Shown here: positions 1 to 10,974 of the stretch, one piece after another
Layout of the letters: each line of letters starts with the position of its first letter
How positions within the stretch are numbered: the first letter of the stretch is position 1
DNA from: Protula sp. h YS-2021
Lineage: Eukaryota; Annelida; Polychaeta; Sabellida; Serpulidae
Direction of reading: 5' to 3'
DNA length: 64,000 nt
NCBI GenBank assembly: GCA_949752745.1
Contig: OX457025.1
Location: forward strand, 100,117,587 to 100,181,586
Position numbers and translations under genes: made by a program
Notes under the pieces: model-generated
Seen by the model: the letters and a program-made list of their open reading frames with translations, nothing else
What the model was told of the DNA's origin: nothing
The model's database searches: none

Positions 1-70
1 TTTGTATTCCAACAAAATGGAGAGTATTCTTATTTTTACGGTGGTTAGCTAATAAATTTTTTTCTTTGTG

Positions 71-263
71 GAAGATAGTGGGTTCAATTCAAGGTCGTGT
101 CATACCTAAAACTTTAAAATTGAGATTTCTCCTTCCTACCCTGTGAGACACTCCACACGTAAGGGTTAGAAGGAGGGCTGGAATGTCCCATTTCAGTATA
201 ATGTGGCAGGGGAATCCCGACATCGCCATAGCAGTTAAATGGGATCTAAAGAACAATACAATA
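71..263 (+). mobile_element. tRNA-derived SINE fragment
   Basis: This stretch matches the body of the complete SINE at 1234-1475: a B-box-like GGGTTCAATTC, a shared middle and the same 3' tail of ACAAT units. The A-box half is missing or unrecognisable, so it is 5' truncated. It ends where a pogo-like terminus begins. Confidence 0.7.
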
Positions 264-1221
264 CAGTAAAAGCCCGGATATGGACACCTCTCTATTGTGG
301 ACACCCCTGAATTATGGATAGCATTTTTCAGTCTGTTTTAAAATTCCGTTATATCTAAGCCCCTCTATTGTGGACACCCCTCTATTCAGAATTAGGGACA
401 CTCTTTTTTATCCCGTAAGTACGGTTACACATTTAAAACAACCCCTCTACTGTGGACAGGCAAATTACTCTCCATATTTTGTACGTTATGTAAACAACCC
501 CTATCAGCGTGTTACTCTGTAGTGTTTGTTTTTTTTCGCTATTGTTATCTGTGGGCATTGAGTGCATTATATTGAACACAGTGCATGTAAAGACAATAGG
601 GCTAATTACAAAAGATGTGTGTTTAAGAGAGAAGCTTTATATGACTAATCCCTATTGACATGTGCTCCGTCTTTTAAAATGCGTATAAAAGAACAATTCA
701 TTCATTGACTTTCATTCATTGACTTTATACTCAGTTAAAATGTTACACAAGGTGTTAAGTCTGAATATCAGTGGTGTGAAAAGAAAACGGAACGAACTTT
801 CGCTATCTGATAAAGTTAAAATAATCAAAGCTAGTGATGGAAAAAGTGTAAGAAAAATAGCCAAAGATTTTAGTTGTTGTTGTCAGATAGAACGGGACCT
901 CGAAATTAGGGACCCCCCGCCATTAGGGACAAAATTATTCAGTCACTTTTTGTCCCTAATAGCGGGGTTTCACTGTACTTATAAAAATACCAATGTGTTA
1001 TCTTCCAAAATACATATTCTGTTTTTTCCAGATATAGTTCGAGTGGACACAGAAAGGCAAATAGCTGCTCTAGAAGCTGGGCATGCCTTGGAAGGTGAAT
1101 TACCGGTTCTTTCTAGAGCGCAAAGTCCAGTCACAGATAACAGTGAAGAGTGTCTTCCGGACCTTGGCGACAAGCAAACTGAAGAAGACTTTAATGACAA
1201 TATAGGTATCAAATGTACTTG
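264..1221 (+). mobile_element. pogo/Tigger-like DNA transposon fragment with CENP-B-type N-terminal domain
   Basis: The sequence starts after TA with CAGTAAAAGCCCGG, a pogo-type terminus, followed by several GTGGACACC copies. An ORF from the ATG at 740 encodes a basic segment containing LSDKVKIIKASDGKSVRKIA, the helix-turn-helix pattern of CENP-B N-terminal (Psq-like) domains of pogo transposases. The frame is broken at about 880 by a hairpin insertion. A coding-like stretch resumes at about 1030-1220, but I see no DDE catalytic core. I read it as a truncated relic. No 3' terminus was found, and the right limit is simply where the SINE target duplication starts. Confidence 0.5.
884..975. mobile_element. 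Short hairpin MITE inside the pogo-like ORF
   Basis: Two arms, each holding TTAGGGACAAAA or its complement, flank a short loop. The right end reads ATAGCGGGGTTTCACTG, a Tigger/pogo-style terminus. The insertion interrupts the CENP-B-like reading frame. The exact left edge is uncertain. Confidence 0.45.
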
Positions 1222-1233
1222 CCTATCGAAATT

Positions 1234-1475
1234 CCAGCCTCGGTGGCCTAGTGGTTAGAGTGTCCGCCTCGAGACTGGAAGATCGTGGGTTCAGACCCGG
1301 GTCGGGTCATACCTAAGACTTTAAAATTGGGACTCCTCCTTGCTACACTGTGAGGCACTCCACATGTAAGGGTTAGAAGGAGGACTGGAATGCCCCATTT
1401 CCATATAATGTGGCAGGGGGATCCCGACATGACCATAGCAGTTGAAAGGGATCTAAAGAACAATACAATACAATA
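1234..1475 (+). mobile_element. tRNA-derived SINE with 12-bp target duplication
   Basis: The 5' region has an A box (TGGCCTAGTGG) and a B box (GGTTCAGACCC) in tRNA spacing, followed by a tRNA-unrelated body and an ACAAT repeat tail. A perfect direct repeat CCTATCGAAATT flanks it at 1222-1233 and 1476-1487. The head is tRNA-like but continues into the SINE body, so it is not annotated as a tRNA gene. Confidence 0.85.
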
Positions 1476-1741
1476 CCTATCGAAATTGGAAAGTCAGTTC
1501 CACGACTGATCTGCGTTTAACGCATTTTCTTTTAATAGCAACCATAGTTTCTATTTGTTTTAGCATTGGCTGTAAATCAGACAGTATTCGATGTGACAAA
1601 ATAAACCTTTAAAACAATGAGAATCATAGCTGCTGCAAGAAATTGCATATAAATGTGCCAAAACGATTTCTTCCAATATTTTTGAATGACTGAAGGGATT
1701 ATACTATTTGTGGCCTAATGGTATTTCATTCTTTCATTTTT

Positions 1742-1972
1742 AGAGATTTCCCATAGACGTAAAAAAACGAAAAGTGGTCGAGTTTACATGACCATTGAAG
1801 ACAACGCCGAAATTGAACAGCTGTTTAAAGACTTTCTGGAAAAGGACGAAACACCAAGTATCGCGCAAATTGAAGAACGTCAGAGTAAATCCACAAATAT
1901 TAAAATTTATGATCCTAGAAAAATTCAGAAGAAAGTGTCATGGCTTAGAAACCGATACAAATATTTAAAATA
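1742..1972 (+). CDS. Possible terminal exon, unrecognised
   Basis: A pyrimidine-rich tract ending in TTTTTAG precedes an open frame of about 75 codons that ends in TAG. The product would be highly charged, with a basic start, an acidic middle and a Lys/Arg-rich end with the motif VSWLRNRYKYLK. I do not recognise the family. The frame is short and could be the last exon of a transposon or host gene, or chance. Confidence 0.2.
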
Positions 1973-2329
1973 GTTTGAAAGAAAACAAAGTCGAGCGAGT
2001 GAATGATTTTCTTGAATGTTTTCAATGTGAACGATATGTTTCCGTTGAATTCTGCCTTTAAACTCAAATCCGTCTCAACTTTGAATTAGGCATGTGCTTT
2101 CTGAAGTCAAACATTGATATTTTAAGATTATTATTAGCGAAGATGTATGCACTGTTCTTGACTATTTTGTCTTTGATAGATTTTCGTTTAAAGGCACCTT
2201 TTTCACGGTTATCCTTGTAAAGGCGTGCGGTTCACGTGTTTTGTACATCTAAGAGTCTTTTTGCGTATAAGATACCAGCATAACTTATTGCTATTACAGA
2301 AAACTTCTTGGAAGGCAGGCATTGCCTTA

Positions 2330-3965
2330 GCACGTACTGATGACTGACTGGCAAAGCAAAGTAAACCGGTGTCCACTGCCATTACCTTGTCGAATGTCGT
2401 TAGCGTTACAGTGTCTCTGTTCAGCAATGGGTTTAAACTCAAATCCGTCTCAGGTTTGAATTGAGGAGTGTTATTTCGGAATTGAAATATTGATAGCAAT
2501 TTCTTCAGATTTACTGCCTAAAGTGTATCTTCAGCATTGTCTTCTGCAGACGTGTGTGTTTAAAAGTATTTCTGTCACGGAAAGGTTTTTCAAAATCAGT
2601 GTTTTTGCGTTTTCCATCCAACATTATATATTGTTCGAAGAAAGGCTTTGCCTTTGGACAGAACAACTGGTGACTGGCCAGGATTAACTAACTGTGAGAA
2701 TGAGCTGTATTGTCTCCAACGAGAGGCAACGTAGCGATGACGTTCTCGCAAAAAGATTATGTGCTCATTTTCGATTATTAAACAGAACAAAGCTTACGCA
2801 AGGGTCCTTTTTGGGTTTTATTTTTAATTTTTAAGGGTTAGTTTAGGTACGGCGGCAAGGCTTATTAGTTTTTCTGTCTTTTAGAAAAAGGCAACGGGTT
2901 AGTATTCATCCATAAAATACAACAAGCCACATTTTTTCCTAGAGTTAGCAAATAACAAAGATTTGCTAACCCTAGTTTTTAGTTCCTTAATTAAGAAGTC
3001 TGTTGAATGGCGCCAATATCATGGCGAATGTCGTTAGCATTGGAGTGTCTCTGTACAGTAATGGGTTTAAACTCAAATCCGTCTCAGGTTTGAATTGAGG
3101 AGTGTTATTTCGGAATTGAAATATTGATAGCAATTTCTTCAGATTTACTGCCTAAAGTGTATTTTCAGCATTGTCTTCTGCAGATGCGTGTGTTTAAAAG
3201 TATTTCTGTCACGGAAAGGTTTTTCAAAATCAGTGTTTTTGCGTTTTCCATCCAACATATATTGTTTGAAGAAAGGCTTTGCCTTTGGACAGAACAATTG
3301 GTGACTGGCCAGGATTAACTAACTGTGAGAATGAGCTGTATTGTCTCCAACAAGAGAGGCAACGTAGCGATGACGTTCTCGCAAAAAGATTATGTGCTCA
3401 TTTTTTTCGATTATTAAACAGAACAAAGCTTACGCAAGGGTTCTCTTTGGGTTTTATTTTTATTTTTTAAGGGTTAGTTTAGGTACGGCGGCGAGACCTA
3501 TTAGTTTTTCTGTCTTTACAAAAAGGCAACGGGTTAGTATTCATCCATAAAATACAACAAGCCACACGTTTCTAGAGTTAGCAAATGACAAAGATAGTTT
3601 TTAGTTTCTTAATTAAGAAGTCTGTTGAATGGAGCCAATATCATGTCGAATGTCGTTAGCATTGGAGTGTCTCTGTTCAGCAATGGGTTTAAACTCAAAT
3701 CCGTCTTAGGTTTGAATTGAGGAGTGTTATTTCGGAATTGAAATATTGATAGCAATTTCTTCAGATTTACTGCCTAAAGTGTATTTTCAGCATTGTCTTC
3801 TGCAGACGCGTGTGCTTAAAGGTATTTCTGTCACGGAAAGGTTTTTCAAAATTGGTGTCTTTTGCGCATACCACCCAACATTATATATTGTTTCAAGCCT
3901 ATGGACAGTTTTTAGTTTCATAAATGTTGAATCTGTTGTATGACGCAAATATGATGTCACAAGTC
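2330..3965. repeat. Tandem repeat, ~625-bp unit, about 2.6 copies
   Basis: The same segment, anchored on TTGATAGCAATTTCTTCAG, recurs near 2490, 3124 and 3746. Each copy carries GGTGACTGGCCAGGATTAAC or a degenerate form of it. The short ORFs in each copy are repeat artefacts. The last copy decays after about 3900. Confidence 0.75.
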
Positions 3966-4359
3966 GTTAGCTATGGAGTGTTTCTATTTAGTAATAATGA
4001 CTTTAAACTTAATTCCGCCTCAAGTTGGCATTGATTAGTATTATTTAAGAACTGAAAAATTGATAGCAATTTGCTTTTTATTAGGAAGTGTGTCACTTGA
4101 ATATTTAAAAGTGTATAAATTATTTCTAATTGAATGTTTATTTATTAATGGAAAAAGTAAGACAGAAACAAGCAAAAATATTTATTTCATTGTATTTCAA
4201 ACGTGCTTGTGAGATAACATAATTTTTTAATATCTAAATTTAGAGAGTACTCGATTTTCAGTAAATAAAATATAATGAAATCTACTTACTTTATCTTATT
4301 TTCACTTTAAAAATATTCATAAAACAACTGAAAAATCTCACACAAAGGCGCAGACTCTA
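3966..4359. other. AT-rich spacer, nothing recognised
   Basis: AT-rich DNA without coding potential or clear repeat structure. Confidence 0.5.
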
Positions 4360-4436
4360 AAATAAACGACCATTTGGAAATGCTTTAAAATATTGTAGCT
4401 TATATTTTAAGCATTTCCAAACGGTCTTTTATTTTA
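4360..4436. repeat. Inverted repeat hairpin
   Basis: Arms containing CCATTTGGAAATGCTTAAAA-like sequence (with one extra T in the left arm) and its complement enclose a short loop. The fold would be near perfect over about 30 bp per arm. It may be a small MITE. Confidence 0.6.
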
Positions 4437-4439
4437 GGA

Positions 4440-4930
4440 ACGAACAAAGAAATAACAAACTTTTTCAAATCCAACCAACAGTTGGACAAAAGCAGCTAGC
4501 TCTTGACAATATTCGCGACAAAACAGTTTTGTTTAGAGCTCGAATCGGGCATACATACACCACCCACGGATATCTTTTGAGAGGCGAAGAGCCTCCAGAA
4601 TGTATTGGTTGTCAAGAACGTCTGACTGTAAAACATATTCTACTCAATTGCCTAGATTTTCAGGACATTCGTTCACGCTTCTACAGTGTGAATTCCATGT
4701 AAGACCTTTTTACAAAGGTAGCACCAAGTAAAATTATTTCTTTTCTGAAAGAAATACACTTGTACAGCAAGTTTTAAATTGAATTTAGTTGGTTTTAGAT
4801 TATACACTACTTGTTATGTCTACTTTAATTGATTTTAGTTTCAACTGACTCTTGATATAGCAACAGAACCGACACAATATGACCCTAACGGGTTTCCGGT
4901 GTCGTTAAACAAATCAATCAATCAATCATA
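4440..4930 (+). mobile_element. 3' end of a non-LTR retrotransposon
   Basis: One frame reads ARIGHTYTTHGYLLRGEEPP followed by a C-x2-C...H...C knuckle, typical of the C-terminal tail downstream of the reverse transcriptase/RNase H region of Jockey/CR1-like LINEs. It ends at a TAA near 4700, followed by a 3' UTR and an AATC repeat tail at about 4910-4928. The RT core is absent, so this is a 5'-truncated copy. Confidence 0.65.
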
Positions 4931-5309
4931 TTTTAGGTATGATTGGTCGTTGTGGGATTAAACAATGTCCGTTAAAAGAAAAGAATTGGTATGTCCTGCC
5001 TTTGTGGGGTTGTTCATTTTGAAACCCACAAAAATACAGACGGACGTGGTCACTTCAAGTACGAAACGTCTTTGTGCGTTTAGGAACTACTTTTCTCCAT
5101 ACGTTATGTGATATTTTGATTTTTCGTCCGTACATTGTGTGATATTTTGATTTTGTCGTCCGTGCGTTGTGTGATATTTTTAACCCAATGTCGAACGGAC
5201 ATAAACGCACAATGACCTCTGGTACGCAAGACCTGAGTAACCACACAACGTCGCTCTGAACTTACCTGGCGTCCGTCCTCGATTAAACGCATAAGGTACC
5301 TCTTGTAGG

Positions 5310-5915
5310 TAGAGCCGTCCGTCTGTCTGTCTGACCGTAAACTTTTATGTCCGGGCGATATCTCAAAAACTATTTATCGGAGCTTCACAAAACCTTACAG
5401 GAAGAAAGTATACATAGTGTAAATGTGCAACGGGGAATCAATTTATCCCGTGTCAATCCGTATGTCCGTCCGTCGCACGTTTTTATTGTCCAGACGATAT
5501 CTCAAAAAGTATTCGTTGGATCTTCCCCAAACCTTACAGGAAAGAAGTATATATAGTATAGATGTGCAACAGGCGGTTCGATTAAGCTCATGTTTATTCG
5601 TCTGTCCGTCCGTCGCACTTTAGTCTTTTTTCTTGTCCAGGCGATATCTCACAAATTATTCATTGGATCTCCACAAAACCGTACAGAAAGGAAGTATATG
5701 TAGTGCAGATGTGCAAGGGACTCAATTTGTCCCATGTCCGTTCGTCTGTCCGCCCGTCGCACTTTAAACCTTTCTTGTCCGGGCGATAGCTCAAAAACTA
5801 TTCATTTGATCTTAACATAACCTCACAGGAAGAAAGTATATGTAGTATATATGTGCAAGGACCTCCATCCGTTGCACCTTGTATATTTTTTTTGTCCGGG
5901 TGGTATTTCAACAGA
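5310..5915. repeat. Tandem repeat, ~118-bp unit, about 5 copies
   Basis: Units contain CTTGTCCGGGCGATATCTC, then CAAAACCTTACAGGAAG and GTCCGTCCGTC stretches. They diverge slightly from copy to copy. Overlapping short ORFs are repeat artefacts. Confidence 0.75.
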
Positions 5916-6659
5916 GTAACTGAACCACAGTGATGTAAAGGCTATTGGCTGAGGGCTCTGCATCTCCAATGCTTATGTTTTTAAGTTGTTGAAGTCCCAC
6001 CAACGGACGGTGTAAGTATTTTTCAAAATTTTGTGGAAAAAAGTGCCGATCACGACCAACTGTTGCACATCAAATTTTGTTTTTGTCAAACATTTCAACC
6101 CTTTTAACAAATTCAACACATTTATGACCGACAACTTCAATTTACCTAATTTCAGTTTATCTAACCAACAAGTTTAAAAATGAATCCATCACAAAACAGT
6201 TGGCGACACTTCTCCATAAGGTGACAGTTCTTTACTTTTTTAATTTCGGATTTCTGTTGTCTAAGAATACATAAAACGATATTTTGATTTTAGGTTTAGT
6301 GATGAATGAAATTTGTATATAATCTGGTAATACATGCCTATGGGGCTGTGAACCGGTTCAGAAACTAAATCGCGGTTTGAAAACCGGTTTTAATATAAAA
6401 AGATTTTAATCGTCTTTTTATAATAAGAGTTGAATTAGACAAAAAACTCGTTATTTTTGTGTACAAAAATTATTACAATACACTTATTTAGCGCTTATTC
6501 TAATAAAAGCTCTAAACGCGTTGCAATAGCAAACAAGCACTGATTAAAATGCATTAGCAAATAAACATATGAAACAGAAACTGCATGACAGACTGATATG
6601 ACCTACAAGAAATACTGCGGAAATAAATGAGTTTTGAGGTCTCTTTTAAAAACATGAAC
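5916..6659. other. Intergenic, nothing recognised
   Basis: AT-rich, non-coding in all frames. Confidence 0.5.
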
Positions 6660-7620
6660 TGACTTAGATGCTCTAATACTGTAAGGTAATGCATTCCATA
6701 AACATTACACGTACACAGAAAAGCACTTGTGACTGTACTTTGAGTTAAACTTTGGCACTACTATAAGTAAGTCATCATCAAACTCCTCGCAGTGCGGTAC
6801 CTCTCAACGATTTCACATAAATATTCAGGGGCTAATCCGTTCACACAGTTCAAACATATAACTAAAACTTTAAATTGTATCCTCAAATAAACAGGTAGCC
6901 AGTGTAATGATCTAAGAACTGGGGTCATCGGGGTACGTTTATCTACACCTGTTATCAATCGGGCGGCAGCATATAGCACACGCTGAAGTGGGTCAAGAGT
7001 GGACTTTGAAGCACCAAGAAAAAAACACTATTGGAAAATCAATCCGTGAAGTTATAGGCGCATGTACCAGTGTAGTTACAGACTCAGTATCCAAACATCA
7101 TCTAATGTGAATACATGGCTGTGCGGCATTTTGAAGCAACACATTCATTCATCGTGAGACACGAATAAGAAATAACACCAAGATTTTTAACACTATTTCT
7201 ACTAACAATCTGATAATTTACAACTGATACTGTGATTGAATTTAAACTTTTTATGCTAAAATTTGAACCGGACAGTAAAATTTCGGTTTTGTCATCATTT
7301 GTTTTAAGAAATTTTGGTCATAAATGCTTTCATAGCTTTGACACAGTTTTCAAGTATTTTTATTTTACTCGCGTAATCTTTCGTTCTATCAAAGAATACG
7401 TAAAGCTGGGAATCGCCAGCAAAAAATGACTTTCCACACCATAATAGCTTGTGATATCCGATAAAGGCAAAATGTGAAGAGTAAATAAAAGAGGTCCTAA
7501 AACCAAACCGACCGTTGCGGAATGCCAGTTTCTAATGGTTTTGGGGATGAAGAAAACTTGCCAACTGTGACGTATTGCTGCCTGCCTGACAGGTATGAAT
7601 CTATCCACCGAAGTACTTTA
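6660..7620 (-). mobile_element. CR1/L2-like non-LTR retrotransposon fragment (reverse transcriptase)
   Basis: On the minus strand, near 7550-7400, a frame holds VLGPLLFTLHILPLSDI, the RT motif preceding the YADD box. Near 6980-6760 another frame holds AARLITGVDKRTPMTPVLRS and LHWLPVYLRIQFKVL, the thumb/C-terminal block of CR1/L2-type RTs. The frames are shifted relative to each other and the YADD box is not intact, so it is a dead, truncated copy. Confidence 0.7.
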
Positions 7621-8975
7621 TCGCGTATTCCGTAACGCGTTCTTGTCAACGTAGTCATGCCTTCTAGTCCTTACAGTAAAGCACATTCAGTGTTGTCGTG
7701 TTCGCAGTGATTTTACATGCGTACATACGTACTTGTGCATTTATGCCCATTTCTGCACCTCCCACCAGGCTGCAACAAGCTCTCGAGAAAATGGCAGAAA
7801 AACAGTTGTAAGCAACACCCAGGTATGTATTGAATAGCAATCGTTTGTATTGAATCAATGTTTTATTGATTGCATATGAAAATAAAGAGTTTGATATATT
7901 TCAGTTTTAGCCGGTTTCCACGCGGTAGCGATAGTTTAAGATTTTCATTTTTTTATCTATTTCTGCAGTAGTCTTAAAGGTTTGAACAAATTTTATGCAG
8001 GTATAGGTATGAACATCACTTCAAAAAAAACTTCACATTTTTGCAAGCATATCATGCTATTGTGTTGCTATAAAGTTGCATTTTAAAACGTCGGTACTCC
8101 ATCGGAAATATACTATTATGTCGGAAACATCTTATGGCTTTAACTCTGTTTCTATAAATCAATTGAGCCAATATTTTGCAATTTTATTTCATAAATTAAA
8201 ATACAAGCAATTGATTTACCAATTAATATTCTTTTCCTACTGCTTTTGGCTAAAACTTAAATTTTACTTTAACGTCGGTACTCCATCGGAAATTAATCTA
8301 AATGTCAGAAACTGCTGTGCCTATACGCATAGTCACTGTGCGTATAGCACACAACAGCGCGTAATACGCCCAGATTGCGCACATCAGATAAAAACAATCA
8401 CTGTACGTATATTACCACCTATGCGCACAGTTAGAATGAAATAAAGCAAATTTCTTTAATAATTTCCTCTTTTATTGCAAATTATAATAAACGTAATCCA
8501 AACTTACTGATATTTGTTTTTTATTTAAAAAAGCACATAGAAGTGAAAAAAAAATTATTAGTAATTTAAAATAAAAATCGTTTTACGTATAAGAAAGCTA
8601 CGCCAGCCATACGCACAGTCACTGTAAAATTGATGAATTTCCTAAATAATTTCATAGTTTATCGCAAATTAGGAATAAAGCAATGTCAATTTTGGCATTA
8701 ACATTACTTTTATATGCTATATGCTTGTTTGCACTACAATGTTATTGCGTATCGGGCTTGCAAATGTTGAAGTTATTTTTTGTTGTAGATTTTCAAAAAG
8801 TTTTTTTCATGTTAAAAAACTTTTTAATCGCTTAGCATAAGCCTGTTTCCCAAATTGTTCTCTGTATATACCTTAACCAGCCGCGTTTATCCTATCCGAC
8901 AGATTTTTAATTGTAGGTAATGACAATTGTTTGTGCGAATATGTTTGTGCTTTTTTAAAAAGAATATTGCATTTA
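7621..8975. other. Intergenic, nothing recognised
   Basis: AT-rich sequence with a duplicated ACGTCGGTACTCCATCGGAAAT motif split over two sites (8088 and 8270) and GCGCATA-type short motifs at 8300-8430. No coding region or RNA gene is supported. Confidence 0.45.
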
Positions 8976-8985
8976 CTATAACAGG

Positions 8986-10816
8986 ATGCCATCATACTGG
9001 ACAAGGCGTAGGACAGTCAAGAGAGCTCTTGAACTTAAGTGTAAGCAGTCAGTACCTTGTAAAACACAGAGAAGGTCTCCTCTTGTACAAGAAGTTGTAG
9101 ATGCACCCAGTACGGATGACTTAGTCGTGGAAGACGTCAACGTTCCAGAACAATTGTGTAACGATCCAAGTGGCACTTCTGTTAAGCATGATGAAGAAAC
9201 TTTATTAAATGATTTAAGAGCATGGAAGGTAAAGCATGGAATAAAGAACGATGCAATGACTGAGCTATTAAAGATCCTGAGTCCTGCCGTGCCAACGTTG
9301 CCTAAAGGTAGCGCCAACCTGCTTGGAAGGAAGAAAAATGTTGTTGTACAAGAAGTTGATGGTTTTTTGTTTTATTATTTTGGTATGGTAAAGTCAATGA
9401 GTTCCTCGTCCAAGATGAAAGATGGCATAACTCTAAAGTTAGTTTTAAACATTGAAGGTGTCCCACTTTTCAACAGCAAGCAGTCTCAGATGTGGCCGAT
9501 ATTGTGTATGGTTGAAGATTTTGTTCGTCAACCCTTGGTTATAGCAGAGTTTTATGGACAGAGGAAACCCACTGATGTTTCAGCTTATTTGGGTGAGTTT
9601 GTGGAGGAGTATGCTTCGATTAGGCGTGACGAGCTGTTAGTGAACGGTTGCAGAGTTAATATCGCAATCAAAGCAGTAGTGTGTGATACTCCAGCAAGGG
9701 CATTTGTGAACAGCATCAAGTACTTCTCAGGTTATTACGGATGCGATAAGTGTACGGTTCATGGAGTACATGGCGGTAGAACCACGTTTACTCAAATTGA
9801 TGCACCGCGAAGAACTGATGAATCATTCTCCGCACGAATAAACGAGGAGCATGATGTAGGCGTCAGAAGCCTTTTGAAGATGTTGGCCTTGGTGAGAGAA
9901 AAAATATCAAAGGAAATATAATTTATGCTTATTATAATTTATTTTCATAATTTAAATAAATTCTTTGTAATCAAATGAAGCATTTAGTTAAGTGAGCTTT
10001 AGTTTTCAACCTGCTTGTATACAAGAAGCGTCTGCATGTTTTTTTTTCTTTTTCAGGCATTGGGTGTTGAAGGAAAATGTGTATAAAAACTTCCTGCTCT
10101 TGGTTTGTGCAATACGGATATTGTTAAGATGAGATGTGTGAAAGATTTCATGGTTTTGCAAGTGTATTGCTTGTCACTTTTGTTAAGCATTTTGCATCAT
10201 TCTTTACGGTCGGACTTTTATTTCTTATAATGTGCATGCGCTCATTTACCTAGCAAATGAAGGTGGAAGGTTTGGAAATCTAGATCGTGTTTCGTCGTTT
10301 CCTTTTGAAAATTATCTATTCAAATTTAAGAAATTATTAAGAAAGCCACAAAAACCCCTACAGCAGCTTGTCCTTAGGATTGAAGAGGAGCGCCAGTTTT
10401 TGAAGGCAGATTTAGTTGAAGATAGTAAGACGATTTATGTTGGTTGTCACTCAAAATGTCCTGTTTTAGATTGTGCAAACGGTGGAGTTCAGTATGGGTG
10501 TGTAACGTACAGTGGATTGACGTTTTATTGCTATGCAAAGAATGTATGTGTGCTGTACGATACTAATTCAGTAGGGATTATTGAAAACATAGTTGTTCAC
10601 AGAGAGAAGGGTATTCTGGTGATCATTCGGCCTTTTCTGATTGTAACATATTTCTTTGATCATCCAGTACAGTCCAGTAAAGTAGGTTTTTTCAAGGTAT
10701 GCAGATCCTCTGTGCATATAATTGCAAAGAAAATTTTAAAATGTCAAAAGTGTGTCCTATTGCCATTAAAGAGAAGGAAATGGCTGGCCATTGTAATGAA
10801 TAGCAACAAGAACTAA
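8986..10816 (+). pseudogene. Degenerate Transposase_21/EnSpm-like transposase
   Basis: The first open block (ATG at 8986) contains LKLVLNIEGVPLF, then a conserved tract with WPILCMVEDF, EFYGQRKPTDVSAYLGEFVEEY, VCDTPARAFV and a YYGCDKC knuckle, ending at a likely splice donor near 9893. A second block at 10,056-10,816 has HWVLKENVYKNFLLLVCAIR, ISYNVHALIYLAN and SFPFENYLFKFKKLLRKPQK. This order is typical of large animal transposase-like proteins related to CACTA/EnSpm Transposase_21 families; I am not certain of the superfamily. The central segment usually present between the two blocks is missing. The second block carries stops and a frameshift near 10,200, so the gene is dead. The adjacent DUF4806-like gene may be its element partner. 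Confidence 0.55.
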
Positions 10817-10974
10817 TGACGTAAAGTTGCGTAAATTGAAAAAACTTTCTTACAGATGATATTAGTAGTTAATTTTTTCTTAATTTATAATAATAATAAA
10901 ATGACATAAATAGTTTGTATATACATAAACTAAAAATCGGGTAAATGAATTTATGTCAATTGCTTTTAATTCAG

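Noticed and set aside
1234..1310. tRNA gene
   Set aside because: A and B boxes are present, but the sequence runs on into a SINE body with a target duplication; the acceptor stem does not close.
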